A stretch of DNA of 64,000 bases from Zygnema circumcarinatum (Eukaryota > Streptophyta > Zygnematophyceae > Zygnematales > Zygnemataceae), in contig CM074805.1 of NCBI GenBank assembly GCA_037447605.1, forward strand, positions 2,068,627 to 2,132,626. The letters run 5' to 3'. The translations under genes were made by a program, and so were the position numbers. Shown piece after piece: positions 46,813 through 58,811 of the stretch (its first letter is position 1; every line of letters begins with the position of its first letter). Under the pieces are notes generated by a model. That model saw only the letters and a program-made list of their open reading frames with translations, was not told the DNA's origin and made no database searches.

Positions 46813-47719
46813 CTTCCCTTGCCGCCTCGTTCTCTCTACCGTAATACAGTAAGTTAACCGAATGGAACAAGTACTGTACACGTGTCGGCCTGTACGGTAC
46901 TCCTGCCATTACGATCGGCTGGCGGTCGGTCGGTCGGTCGGTCGGTCGGTCGCTGTCTCTACCGCGCGGCGCCGCCAGCGTGGCGCACCCCGTGCGAGTG
47001 TGACGGAGCATGGACACGTGGGCGGCGTCCATCATTGGCCGCTGCCCAGCGCCTGGCCACCCGCCCGCCCCCGTCCTCGAGAGCGGGGAGGGAGGGAGGG
47101 ACTCGGGGAGGGCGAGGCGCGGCGCAGGCAGCGGAGCAAAACCTTTTCGTGCCGGACGCATTGCACGGCGGACCATGTTTGCTAATATTGTTGCGCGTGT
47201 GTGCTACAATGAAGCAGCGCCGCGACGCGATTTCTGCAAATGATTAATAAATCGCACAAATTCCGGAAACCGGAGTGATGCTGACTCGGACGCAAAATGT
47301 GTTCCCGGCGCTGCCTGGCGCCCTCCCTCCCTCCCTCCCTCCCTGCTTACGTGGCCCGCTTGGCCGCGCTGAGCTGGCCGCGCATGACTCTCCTTCCCGC
47401 GGCGCGGGGGGGCGGAGGCTGACGCGGCGCTGCGGGCCGGGCCCTCCGCGCTGACTCAGCGCCGCGCCGGCCGCCCACGCGCGGCGACCTGCATGGAGCG
47501 CCCCGTTCCGTGCTGAAACCAGCGTGATCCGTCGGAGGCCACGCGGATCTAGCATAGATCGCAGGGCGACAGCGAAAGCCGCTCGGCGCCCGCCCCTGCC
47601 TCTCGCGCTCTCTCTCTCTGTGCAGGAATGCAGCGCGTCCCATTCCCCTGCATGCTTGCGCGCTTGCTTTCGGGCTGGCCAGCAGGAAACTCAGGGGACT
47701 AGCTTCCTGTGTCCATTGC

Positions 47720-50700
47720 TTGAAAAGGCTCAGCTCACACGCTGCGCTCTTCCTTTTTGCTGGAAAAATGTACTCTCTGAACAGAGCGGGCCGGCATGCA
47801 GCTCAGAAGACCAGTGCCGCGCTGCTGCTCTCTGTGCGAAATTTCAGGGCCGTGAGTGCAAATACAGATAATGTGCTACAGCGCACAGCTGAATTCGTGA
47901 ACGAGGGGGCGAGAAGCTTTCAGACTGAAGGAAAACCTTGGCACTTGTTTGGCAAGCGAAGAATCTCTGTGAAGAGGGCCGGTGGAGAGGTGATTGTCAC
48001 TGAGAAAGAGGTATTCACTTCACACCTTATTGAATGAGCTCTAATGCTTCCAATACTATTCGCAGATTCTGCTGTTTTACCTTCTTCTTGAAGTGAAGCT
48101 AGCAAATGAAAAGTCACTTATGCGCTGAAAGCGTTGATATTCGTTTAGGATATTCCTGCTTGATACGCTGGAACCAATGTTAATAATTGTTCTGTTGGCC
48201 TTTTCCGTCACCTTCATTGCGCCTGCTTTGAAGAAAGGATCAAGCTGAGCTGTTTAGCTACACTTCAGCGGCAATTTTTTTCTGCCCTCCTTTTCAGTCT
48301 TGGAATAAATCCTGGCAGTTTTTTTTAGCACTTACGCAGCAAATTACATGTCGTCCCCTCGCAACTTTTTGACAAAAAATAAACATGATGGGGCATTCAT
48401 ATAAGATAGTCGCATTTTGTGCGAGTAAAAGGGTATTTATTCACAGCAGTCTTTCTAATCTTGTGTTCGTTAGTACACTGTATCATGAGTTTATTGTAAA
48501 TCAGAGGCTGGGTCACTCCTGGGAAGTGCATGCGTGCAGGTATGGATGCAAACATGAAAAATTACATTTGTTCACTCCGCGTTTGTTTTTAGAGTTATTC
48601 TTTTATTCTGACTGGGAATCGGTTCCCCTTCCTTTCCCAGATTAAATTAATATTAAGTGAAATTATGTACACCTTTTAGTCTTGTCACTGACAGTTTTCC
48701 TTTTCAAGATGGGATAAGTATCTGGAAAATCTCGTAATTGTTTTGGCTGTTGTGTATGTTCTTATGTTTTTTGCCGCTTGTAGATGAACAGCGGCACTTG
48801 TGAATTAATTTGCTTTTTCCTACCAAACACTCTTTATCGTATGTAAAGTATTCGTCTGCGTGACTCATGGTTCTCACGCCTACGTTAGGTGCTACCTTCT
48901 TCTTTCATAGCTCGTCACCCAGCTTAGAAGCTTCTCTCGGGTGTTGTTGATGCTTGGAAGTTCAACTTATGCAATAACCTGTCTATATCAGTTTGCAAAT
49001 ATGCGGTTTTTTGCCCAGATTATAACGTGCCTTTAATCGCAAATGCAAGTGATATGTTATGGTTGAAGAATGGGTTCCCAGCTTTACTCATTTGCTGCGT
49101 TGTTTGCCAGATGTGCCTCACAATATTCTCCGTGTAGGTATGCCCAATAGCACGACAAAGTTAAGGGTGGTTTCCCCTGAGTGATATAGAAAAGTTTGTT
49201 TATTATTTGACGTGTCAAAGTGAATGCTTACTTTATAAAGTGGGGGATAGACATTGGGACATAGGCTCTTGAAACTCTTGGGACCTAGACATGGACTCTT
49301 GCTTTTCTCTCGTGTCACCCACTCTATAGCCCATCCACCTCTCCATAGTTGTATGCATACCGAAAGAGCAGCGTCCGTTGAGACACGACGGTTGCATGTG
49401 CATGACTTACAATCAGTGGGCATGAGCAGTTGCAAAGCAAAATGGGCTTTTTTGACATTTTTAACATGAAAGAGTGTTATCTTTCCCCTTTGACGCGGTT
49501 GATGTTTCAAGATAATTCATTTTTGAAATGTCAAATGCTTACACAAGGACTTGACTGGGAACAGGAAAAACCGTTCTCAAAGATTTTGGTGGCGAATAGA
49601 GGAGAGATCGCCTGCCGAATTATGCGGACGGCAAAGCGACTGGGAATTCGGACTGTAGCGGTTTACTCGGAGCCAGATGCAGAGAGTTGCCATGTACGAA
49701 TGGCCGATGAGGCTGTGTGCGTGGTAAAGGCTCTCGTCCATCAACTTTTCCATGTTGACTCCGGGAGTTGTTTTCTTTCCCTGAAGAAACAGCACTGAGC
49801 AATTGGTTGTGAGCAAGGTAAATGAACACACACAAGTAGCAATTGTTAGCGTTGAACTGGCAAGTGCAGAACAAACATGTGTAATAGCATAAAGCTGATT
49901 GCCTTTATTGTTGACGTATCGCTGAGCTGCAGGGTCCTGCAGCCTCGTCGAAAAGCTATCTCAACATGGAGGCCATTCTTCACGCTGTCAAGTCGACCGG
50001 TGCTGAAGCGGTAAAGCTTACTTTTATGCACAGACTGCCGTTTTGCTCAATGCCGTGTAGAATTGAGACAGCAGCAGAGGTCTGGGACATCACAGAGAGA
50101 ACTTAGCAAACTTGTAAGGGTAACTAAATCATTTCATTGGAATTTCTCGCGGTGCTTTTGCCAACATATATTGAAATGGGTCATGTGCTCTTTAGTTCTA
50201 GACAGTGATAGCCAATTGAAAAAAACGGCTTATATCGGAAGCAAGTGTTATCATCGTGGTTGGCTGACCTTTCTTGAGCGCATTAGAAATTCGTTTTCCA
50301 ATTGACACTGCTTCTGAAACTCGCAGCAGACTTTTTGTGAATTTTAGAAGCCTTAAAGAGTAAGGAACGTTGAAGTGAGCCAGTTATTGCCCAGCGCTTT
50401 GAGTCTAATATGACATGCATCCACCCCAGCGAGCGATTTTCAGATACCAGCTTGATTTGAGCTTTGTTTGGCTTTTTGACCTCCCAAGAAGGGCTCACGT
50501 CCTCCAAAGCAAGAGATACATTGTTAATTCGTCTCTTCAATGTTCAGCAGTTTAGATTACTTCATCCGGCGACCTGGCCGACCACCTAGTGACCTGGCGA
50601 CCTTTTGCACGTAGTAATGCTGAACTTGGGGCTTGATTCATTACGTCAGCAGTGTGTGTTAAGAGTGAGGAAAAGTCTCTCTCTATCTCTTTAAGAATCA

Positions 50701-53700
50701 TCCTGCTTGTCTTCAAGCTAATCGAGGCTAGATGGCTTTGATTTTTAAAACCGTTGCAAGCCTGGGCTGTCATGGCTCTTTCTGAAGCCTTGCGTTTGCC
50801 TTTCAGGTCCACCCCGGATATGGGTTTCTCTCAGAAAATGCAGCTTTTGTCACAGAGCTAGAAGAAGCAGGTGTTGCTTTCATCGGCCCCTCGGCTTCAG
50901 CCATGGCTGCCATGGGAGACAAGGTACGACTGAGCATTTACCACTCTAAAGCCTACGGATGTGACCATTGTATTACGATGATCTTTCGCCTATCAAAACT
51001 ACGTTGCTGAAACGAAGACTTGTGTCCACTTTAATACCATTCACATGAGATGCCGGAGCTCTGCTTATGGCTATCGTCCAGCAGCATACTTGAACTTAGT
51101 GACCGTGCATGAATGTACGCTCGTTTTCTCTCAACCCCTGGTTGCTCCGGTCCAATTATATCAACTGTGATGTGTTATTTGTGCCACAGATTGAGAGCAA
51201 GAAACTGGCCATGAATGCCGGCGTCAACACCATCCCGGGCTGTGCAGATGTCATTTCCGATGAAGATCACGCGGCAAAAGTTGGTCAGTAAAACCAGCAC
51301 ATATACCGGAAAGAGCGTCAGCTTTTCGAGCTTTGGGACTTTTTCAAGTGCAAGTGCTTGACGGCGGAAGTCCTTGAGAAAAGGGGGCTGACTGCTGATC
51401 AGGTTGCAGAAAAAATGAATGTGATAGCATGTCTTCTCTCACCACGATTTCATTATAGGGAATTATGCAATGGGTTAAGCTAGTAACGAGCAGCGGGACT
51501 TTGCCTAAAGGTTGGCCTAAGCATGGGAGAGGCGTGCAGCTGGAGAGGTGGGCTATCCTGTCATGATCAAAGCTTCTGCGGGTGGAGGCGGCAAAGGAAT
51601 GAGGATTGCATGGTGGGTGTAGATCATCATGAGCCCTTTGAGCCAGGCACAGAGTTTTGCCTTTTCAATAATCTCAACATACAGATTCAACTTTATGAAT
51701 TACGTCCAACTTTTACCAGTGTACGGTGTAGATTGAGAAACCCTGTTTGCATTGACTGTAGATCCATCTCTATTAAGAGCTCATTGGCCGCTCTGGCGCC
51801 TCTCTGACTTCATGACTAGCCAGTTAATCCACTTTAATGCAAAAACCCCGTCCCTGTTGGGATATTTGCAAGCAAAGATGATAGTTGATATATGAATCTG
51901 GACATCGCAAAGATATGCCTTCTGTGGCAAACCATTCACATTCTGGGTTTCGGATAACAATGGATACAGTTCTCCCGTTGTTTTCCGCAGTTACCTTTCT
52001 GCCCCTCTGAGCTTTATTACAGTTTTGTACTGGCTGTAAGTGACCGACTCCCTCTGCAATGCAGGAACGAAGCCGAGGTGCGAGAGGCCTTCAGACTGTG
52101 CACTGCGGAAGCCATCTCAAGTTTTGGCGATGGCCGTATGTTCATTGAAAAGTGAGTTGTTGGCCGTAAGAGAAGGTCTTCAAACTTTATCAAGGCATAT
52201 GTGACACATGGCTTGAAGCAAAGCAGTCTATGTGGGATCGCCGAATTGGAGAGCTCCGGCCTTTTAAAGAAGCGGTTTCACATGTTTCATGGGCTGCAGG
52301 TTTATAGAGCAGCCGCGACATATCGAGATCCAGATTTTGGGAGATAAACATGGCAATGTGGTATGCACATTAAGCCTCGCTTATCTAAAGGGATGTGAGT
52401 ACAGTACGCAATTTCTATGCCGTAAGCTGTTCGATTTCATGATTGATTTGATTTTTTGGTTTCACTGGTGAGCCAGCAAAAGCATTCAGCTAGAAACTCG
52501 TTTCTTCCATCCGAGGAGCCACTTGACACGCTATCATTCTTTGGGGACACTCTCAGGTGTATCTTCCTGAACGAGAATGTTCCATCCAACGTCGCAATCA
52601 AAAAGTGAGTGACTGCATGCATGGCTTCCTTTCTGATTTCTGTTCTGCAGTTCTCGAAGTAGATGATTCGTTTTCTGACATTATGTTCTTGATGCAGCTA
52701 GAAAGAAAAAGCAGGTTAGCTATGTGCTGAAAGCATATAAGCACGAAGCTATCTCCAAGTTAAGATTTTCCATCTCTTTTGTAGAGTATAAGATAACAAA
52801 GCGGATTCAGATTAAGATAGATTCCTCTCTTCCTCTCCTGCTCCCTCGCCCTCCCCATCTCCCATTCCTCGCCCTCCCCCTTCCTCTCTCTCCCCCTCCC
52901 CCTCTCGCCAGGGAGAGAGAGTGGGAGAGAACGAGAGAGGAGTCTATCTTAATCTTAATCCGCTTTGTTATCTTACTCTCTATAAAAGACACAGTGACAC
53001 AGTGCGCAGTGCACAGTGCTGCAGAGTTCCCTCCAGCATGAGTTATGACATGGCCTGACACGCATGCGCTTCATGCATGCAGGTGATAGAGGAAGCCCCC
53101 AGCACATTTTTGAATCCAGAGACTCGCAGAGCCATGGGCGAGCAAGCAGTCGCCCTCGCCCAAGCGGTGGGCTACAGCTCTGCAGGTGCACACTTTCGTA
53201 AACCTTTGGAAGATGTGAACACAGATTGAACAGACTTTCCTGAATCAGGTATAGCATCTTCGAAGAATAGTTGACCTTTTGAGTGCAGGTGATGATAAGG
53301 AAGTGGGGTTGGTTGCGATTGCAGGCACTGTGGAGTGCCTAGTGGATCGCAATCGTAATTTCTACTTCCTTGAAATGAACACTCGTCTACAGGTAGAGGA
53401 CTCTTCTGCTCTTGGCTCTGTGGCCCTTCTCTCAGCTTTGGGAGCTTAATGCTGCTTATTTTACAATCGGATACTAAGGGCTTTACAGCTAGCTTTTGTC
53501 AAATTTGAGCATGTTTCGGATGAAGTTAATTTGTACAATGCAAGGGTGCGAATAAAGCGTTGCATTACAATCAGTGTGTAGTAGTACTGCCGAAACTTAA
53601 TTCAAGGCATTGGTTTCGGGGGGGGCAGGTGGAGCACGCGGTGACGGAGTGCATCACGGGGCTCGATCTTGTTGAGATCATGTTGAGGGTGCGTTCCTTC

Positions 53701-56700
53701 TTTTTCCTTAAGTAGGATCTTGAATCATGTCTGCATGGGTTGTGATGCTACGGGTTCACACTTGCGGGTTGCTAAGATTTCCTTGTTGAATGAGTAAGTC
53801 GAGCTCTTCATGAGTTATCCATCTCCACGCCGTTCATCCTTAGAGGGCCCAATTTCCTGCTAATGAGGCTATTCATTCTGCCTCAAGGTTGCCCTTCTTC
53901 AAAACTGAAGTAGATTGCAGAGGTAGAGTGTGGCGCAAATGCTTTTATGCCCGCTTGTTTTTGGATAACCACGACTCCTTACGAAGGAGAGCAAATTTGT
54001 CGCTTGTGGTGAAGATCAGTTGGTGGTTCTTGGAAGGAGGGGCTGACAGGTGGCAGCAGGGGAGAAACTTTTGCTTAGCCAAGAGGAGGCTGTCAAGATC
54101 CATGGATGGGCATTTGAAAGCCGCGTCTACGCGGAGCATCCTGGTCGTGGATTTCTTCCGTATGAACAATAACCCCGTTGACAATGATGGTTTCCGGGCG
54201 GACCAAAATGCTTTTTTTATGCAGTTCTTAGCATTGTTGTGTCCATGACTTGCTGTTGCATAAGCAGGGATGAGCAAGGCTGCCAGCTGTATTGTTCTTG
54301 CACAACAAAGCATAGGCATGAATAATGTATATCTACTTGCATAGCTGGAAAAAAATGCATTCTATTTGTCCGCGTCAACTCGTTACGCATCTGCCTTCTT
54401 TAGAGCCCATTCAGGCGTGACTTTCAAACCTCTAGCTTTTGTTGATTTGAGTTATCAGCAAGACTGGTTGCAACCCATGATGTTGGCTTGAACTAAAGGT
54501 ATCGCTACATTTTGCAAGCAGATCCAATGGGCGCCTAAGTCGCTATCAGGAGCCGAAAGCGAAGAGGCCGGGCGAGGTTGTGCGGTTAGATTCGGGTGTG
54601 GAAGAGGGTTCTGACATCAGTATTTACTATGACCCCTTGATTTCGAAGGTCAGCATACCTCTCTATTTGACATCACAGTCTGGAATATCCCGTCAGTCAT
54701 CGGTTCATGTGGTTAATGACCACTTTTCCCTTACATTCTCCAGTAGTTGTTATATTGTTGTTTATTGCGCAGTACTCGGTCTATTCTCTTCAGTGGAGTC
54801 TAGCATCTCGTGTTCCCTTTGGGTCCTCCTATCTTTGCCTTGTCTGCCTCACCCTTCCTTCCCTTTGTGCATCGTGCGCCTTCCTTTATCGCCTCCCCTT
54901 TCTCCGTCCGCACCTGACATTTTGCTTTTCCTTACGGCACCCTTCTGTCCACACGATTGTTCTTACATGCCTCATGTACGTAAAATGATAGTTCTTTTTT
55001 CTGCGTGGGCACCTTGGCAGCTGATTACATGGGGGCCCAATAGAAACGAAGCCGCCAAGTCAATGGAGGTGAGACGACATAACCACCTTTTTGAATTTCT
55101 GACGTTGTGAGGACATCTACGTTTGCATGACAACCCCACTTTCCTTCTTCTCTCCTGCGTGTTGTACATCACATCTCGTCGCTAGGTTCTCTTTCAGCGA
55201 TAACACTCCCCAATTTCAATCATATTTCCGCTTCGAACTCGATCAGTGATCAGTGGCCTAATCTGTCAAGTGAGAAGAGTTTGACTTGCATAAACCTCAA
55301 AACTCTCAGCTATGGCGGTTGGTGGGGGTGTAATTCACAATGCAGCTCGCTTTGGACCGCTATGTGGTGGAAGGCCTCAGCCACAACGTTCAGTTCCTGC
55401 GCACCGTTATGGCCCTTCCGGTGAGCCCCTTTTTGTGCTGCGTTTTGCAACCTCTGCTTCTCTGCTCCTACCATCCATGCAGCTTTGAGGGAAGGTGTCC
55501 GAGTCAATGGAGTCCAACGCCATGGAAATGCCATGTTCGCTGCTTTGAACTCTGGTCGATGGCTGCAAACGGTCTAGATCAAATTTCACTATGAAGAGAG
55601 AGACGCTCCTGTATGCTCCGAGGATGGAGATAATGGTGCTATGGGCTGTTGCGCAGGACTTTGTGGCAGGAAATATCTCCACAAAGTTCCTGAAGGAGCA
55701 CTACCCTGATGGATGGCATGACAGCCTCTCTGCCCTCCAGCAGGTGACTACCCCTGTTCTTCCGTCTATCCCCTTTTTCCGAAATGCCTTGTTGTTTTCC
55801 TTAAGCACCAATTGATGCGTTGCATTTATAGCCGAGAGCAAGCAGCGCTCATCCTGCTTGCCCCTCCCGTTCGCAGAAGGAGCTTGTGGCCATGGCGGCT
55901 CTCATCTACCTCGCGAGTGATCAGAGAGCCGCCTCCCTCACGCCATCACTGGGCAAGAAGCCAATCCCAGAGGAGCTCATTGTCTCAGTGGACGGACAAG
56001 ATGAAATGGTGAAACTGACACCTGGCAGCAGCTTGTCATCCGATGGCTCCGGGCTCACAGCTGTAAGACCCTCTTTCTGCTCTCCTTCATACTTTCGGTC
56101 ACTGCGAACTTCAGATTGTCAGTTCTCTGTCGCTAATTGTAATTGTGATTATTTCCTTCAGATTTATTATCATCTGTAAGTCAATATTACGAAAGCGTCA
56201 TACGCCCCATGGTTGGAAGTCCTCACGTTGGTTGCAGAACGTGGACTGCCGTATTGAATGGACGGAACAGTTGGCATAGTAAAACAAGAACGCTCTCATA
56301 TGGCACGATAACCAAACTGGCAGAAAATGAAGGAACTACTGACATTCCTTTGCAGAGAGCTGTCCTCGCTACAAACAAGCTCAGAGGGTAAGGGATAGTA
56401 ATAGAATTAGATGAGAGAAGGCTGCTTCTAAGACAAGACTCGAATCCTGTCACGACTGGGCACCCTTCGGCCTCTCCCTCTCACTTCACGCTCGGCTTGC
56501 AGCATTTTGAAGCTGTTTGTTTGATGAGCATGTCTGGTTTGGGCCGCTGTAGGAGGTGGAAGTGGGAGGGGAATTCTTCAAAGTCAGCGCTCCCGAAGCA
56601 CTACCCGGCGGCCTTGGAGTGGTGGAGGCCCGGCTCAATGGTGAAGATGCGATTTGCCAGATATTGAAGCGAATGCCGCGAAGTTACAGACTGGTCTACG

Positions 56701-57888
56701 CTGGTGCAACGGTGAGAAAGCTTGAGCCGACTTTAAGAACTGGCCATGCGTGGTCAAAGGCGCCTTATACTTCGTATTAACATTTCTTGGGCCTTGTTCA
56801 GTCCTTTTCTGTGCAAATCAGTATGAACGGTGAGGTTGTATAAATGAACCCGTGACCTAGGAAATGTTAATGACTGCTTTCTTTCCCCCTGAAGGAAGTT
56901 TTTGGTATTTATTCTCAGCCGTACATGTCGAGGAGATGGGTTTGCAGAGGGACGTTGCCGTAAGGAGAAAGGAACTTGCAGAACTAGAAAAGTACATGCC
57001 ACCGCCACATGTGCAGGACTTCACTAAGGTCTGCATTCTTGCCCTCACTTCGATTTCCAACCCTTTGCCACTACTTAGATAACTTACCTTACTCGTCTTT
57101 ATTGCATCTCTCGCAGTCGTTTTGCGTTCTGTATTCTCTGCTAGGTTTTGTTCCAGCCGCCTTTGGCACTAATGATAAGTCTTTTGCAAGGTCTGTTGCA
57201 GATCGATATGTATTCTTTCTTTCAGACAGCAGGAGACTTTGGTATCTCTATTCACAAAGGCGAAGGAGCTTTTGTTACTCGCCAATGTCTATTCAAAGAA
57301 TAGACACGTTTAGGAGCATGTGTGCATGCGTGCATGTGTGCATGCGATTGTGCATCTCCTTGATTTTTAGCTCAAGAAGAAAGGAAACCCTTCATGCATT
57401 AGCTGCGGGGTTGTCTTGTGAATAGGCTAATCCTGACCGAAAACTGTTTCCGCTGTTCTGATGCGGCGCGTGCCTGATTGGATGGAAGCAGATGCTGAGG
57501 TCTCCAATGCCGGGGGCACTTGTGTCAGTCGCAGTCACTCCTGGGCAAGAGGTGTGCGCTTCCTCCCCTGTCGTCCTCCTCTCATGTGACAGCGTTGCAA
57601 CTGCAAATTGAAGATGGCCATTTTGGCGCCATAGTTCTTAATGTCCTTGAGTCGCCACGGACTGGACTCTGCACTCCCCTTCTCCGGGGAGCGAAAGATA
57701 GCGCCCAGACCTTCCTCACTTGTTCAAACATTTTTTCGCAGGTGATGCCAGGAGACGAGTTGGCAGTGGTGGAGGCCATGAAGATGCAGAACGTGTTGAG
57801 AGCGGAGGCTCCCGGAAAGGTAAAAGCGGTTCGGGCAAAGGCTGGGGCCACGCTCGCCGTAGATGAGGTCATTCTCGAATTTGAGTGA
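47720..57888 (+). CDS. PCCA: Propionyl-CoA carboxylase alpha subunit, mitochondrial
   Basis: This biotin-dependent subunit carboxylates biotin for propionyl-CoA to methylmalonyl-CoA conversion. The roughly 23 exons are 47720-48010, 49565-49723, 49933-50010, 50807-50923, 51190-51283, 51540-51612, 52065-52151, 52300-52360, 52557-52604, 53083-53185, 53325-53392, 53629-53688, 54050-54159, 54522-54648, 55021-55068, 55346-55420, 55657-55743, 55877-56062, 56553-56711, about 56895-57028, 57492-57551 and 57742-57888. The N-terminus is basic and Ser/Ala-rich like a mitochondrial presequence. Biotin carboxylase motifs follow: [51 protein letters not shown] and [24 protein letters not shown] and [14 protein letters not shown] place it with PCCA rather than methylcrotonyl-CoA carboxylase. 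The C-terminus carries the biotinylation site AMKM. The junction before about 56895 is unresolved. A later in-frame ATG at 47768 could be the start. Confidence 0.9.
52775..52990. mobile_element. Hairpin-type inverted repeat in a PCCA intron
   Basis: The arms 52775-52830 and 52934-52990 are about 90 percent complementary (AAGATAACAAAGCGGATT at left and its complement at right). They flank about 100 bp of CCCTCCTC-rich sequence. The element sits in the intron between exons ending at 52604 and starting at 53083. It looks like a short MITE; TA dinucleotides occur near both ends but no target duplication is certain. Confidence 0.75.
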
Positions 57889-58811
57889 ATTTCAAGCTAA
57901 TTATCTTGCGTTAATTTTGCATTAATTCAAAAAAAGGTCCCGAATGCGAGGCCAGGCGGAAGAAGATCATAGCTCTAGTCAGTCCCCCTATAGCGTCTCC
58001 ATGTGCATGTCCGCGATAATGTTAATGTATCAAATTGTTAGATGAAATTGAGGAAATTGCGACAGGCTCTCAAAGATTCGCAGTGATATGAAGCCACGAA
58101 ATCGAGCTGGATGAAAACATTCCTTCTCGACCTTTTTATGGCGGAAATTTTAACCAGCAGCATTCGAAAGTAGATCAGAAGCTCGGAAACTAAATTCTGG
58201 AACATGATTCGTTTACCGCACGACTATGGCCATTCGGAGTTAAGTGTTGTAAATTGCAAGCCTTCATCGGAGTGGTTCGCGGCATACATAGGAGCACTGT
58301 GCCTTTTGGGCGCATTAAAGAAACGAAAAAAGCCACTCTCGTATGGCACATACAGGCGTTGACCGTCTCAGAGACGCATCGCAAATACTATGGCGGCCGA
58401 CTAAACGACTTCCCTAAAAGGGGCATGAGGGGCCTACGATAAAGTGGCAACCCGCTGACACACATATAAGTACCGTAATATGCGAAAAGGTGCTCCTATG
58501 ACCCGAGGGAGCCCGCGTAGAGAAGAGCAGTGAACAAGTACAAGAATGATTTCAACGAGCCATCCTTGATTGCCAATTCACCTTGTTTATCTTACAATCC
58601 TGAGCTGCACAATGGTTGTGCTGTAATGACAGACGTTACACGACTGCTGCTTCCCTATTCTAAAAAGCTGCTACTTTACCTCGCCGTAATCTACATAAAA
58701 CACAGAAAAAAACTGTAAACCTTGGAGAACTCGCATGCAATTGGATTGCATGAATGAGCCTCCAGCTATTCCCACCCTCAAACGACGCAAAACTGTACGT
58801 CGACAACTTTT
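57889..58811. other. Intergenic region between convergent PCCA and F-box gene
   Basis: AT-rich sequence that should hold the two 3' untranslated regions. No additional gene or repeat was recognised. Confidence 0.5.

Larger units (their letters stand above)
45931..47719. other. Region between the unidentified gene and PCCA
   Basis: It contains palindromic repeats (46218-46370), a minus-strand family A copy (46646-46812) and a GC-rich stretch upstream of PCCA (about 46900-47660) with GGTCGGTC and CCCTCCCT runs. No gene is supported. The right end is the probable PCCA promoter. Confidence 0.5.

Noticed and set aside
56238-56278. Possible PCCA exon reading [13 protein letters not shown]
   Set aside because: Including it creates a stop or breaks phase with the next exon; joining 56062 directly to 56553 keeps the frame and family alignment.
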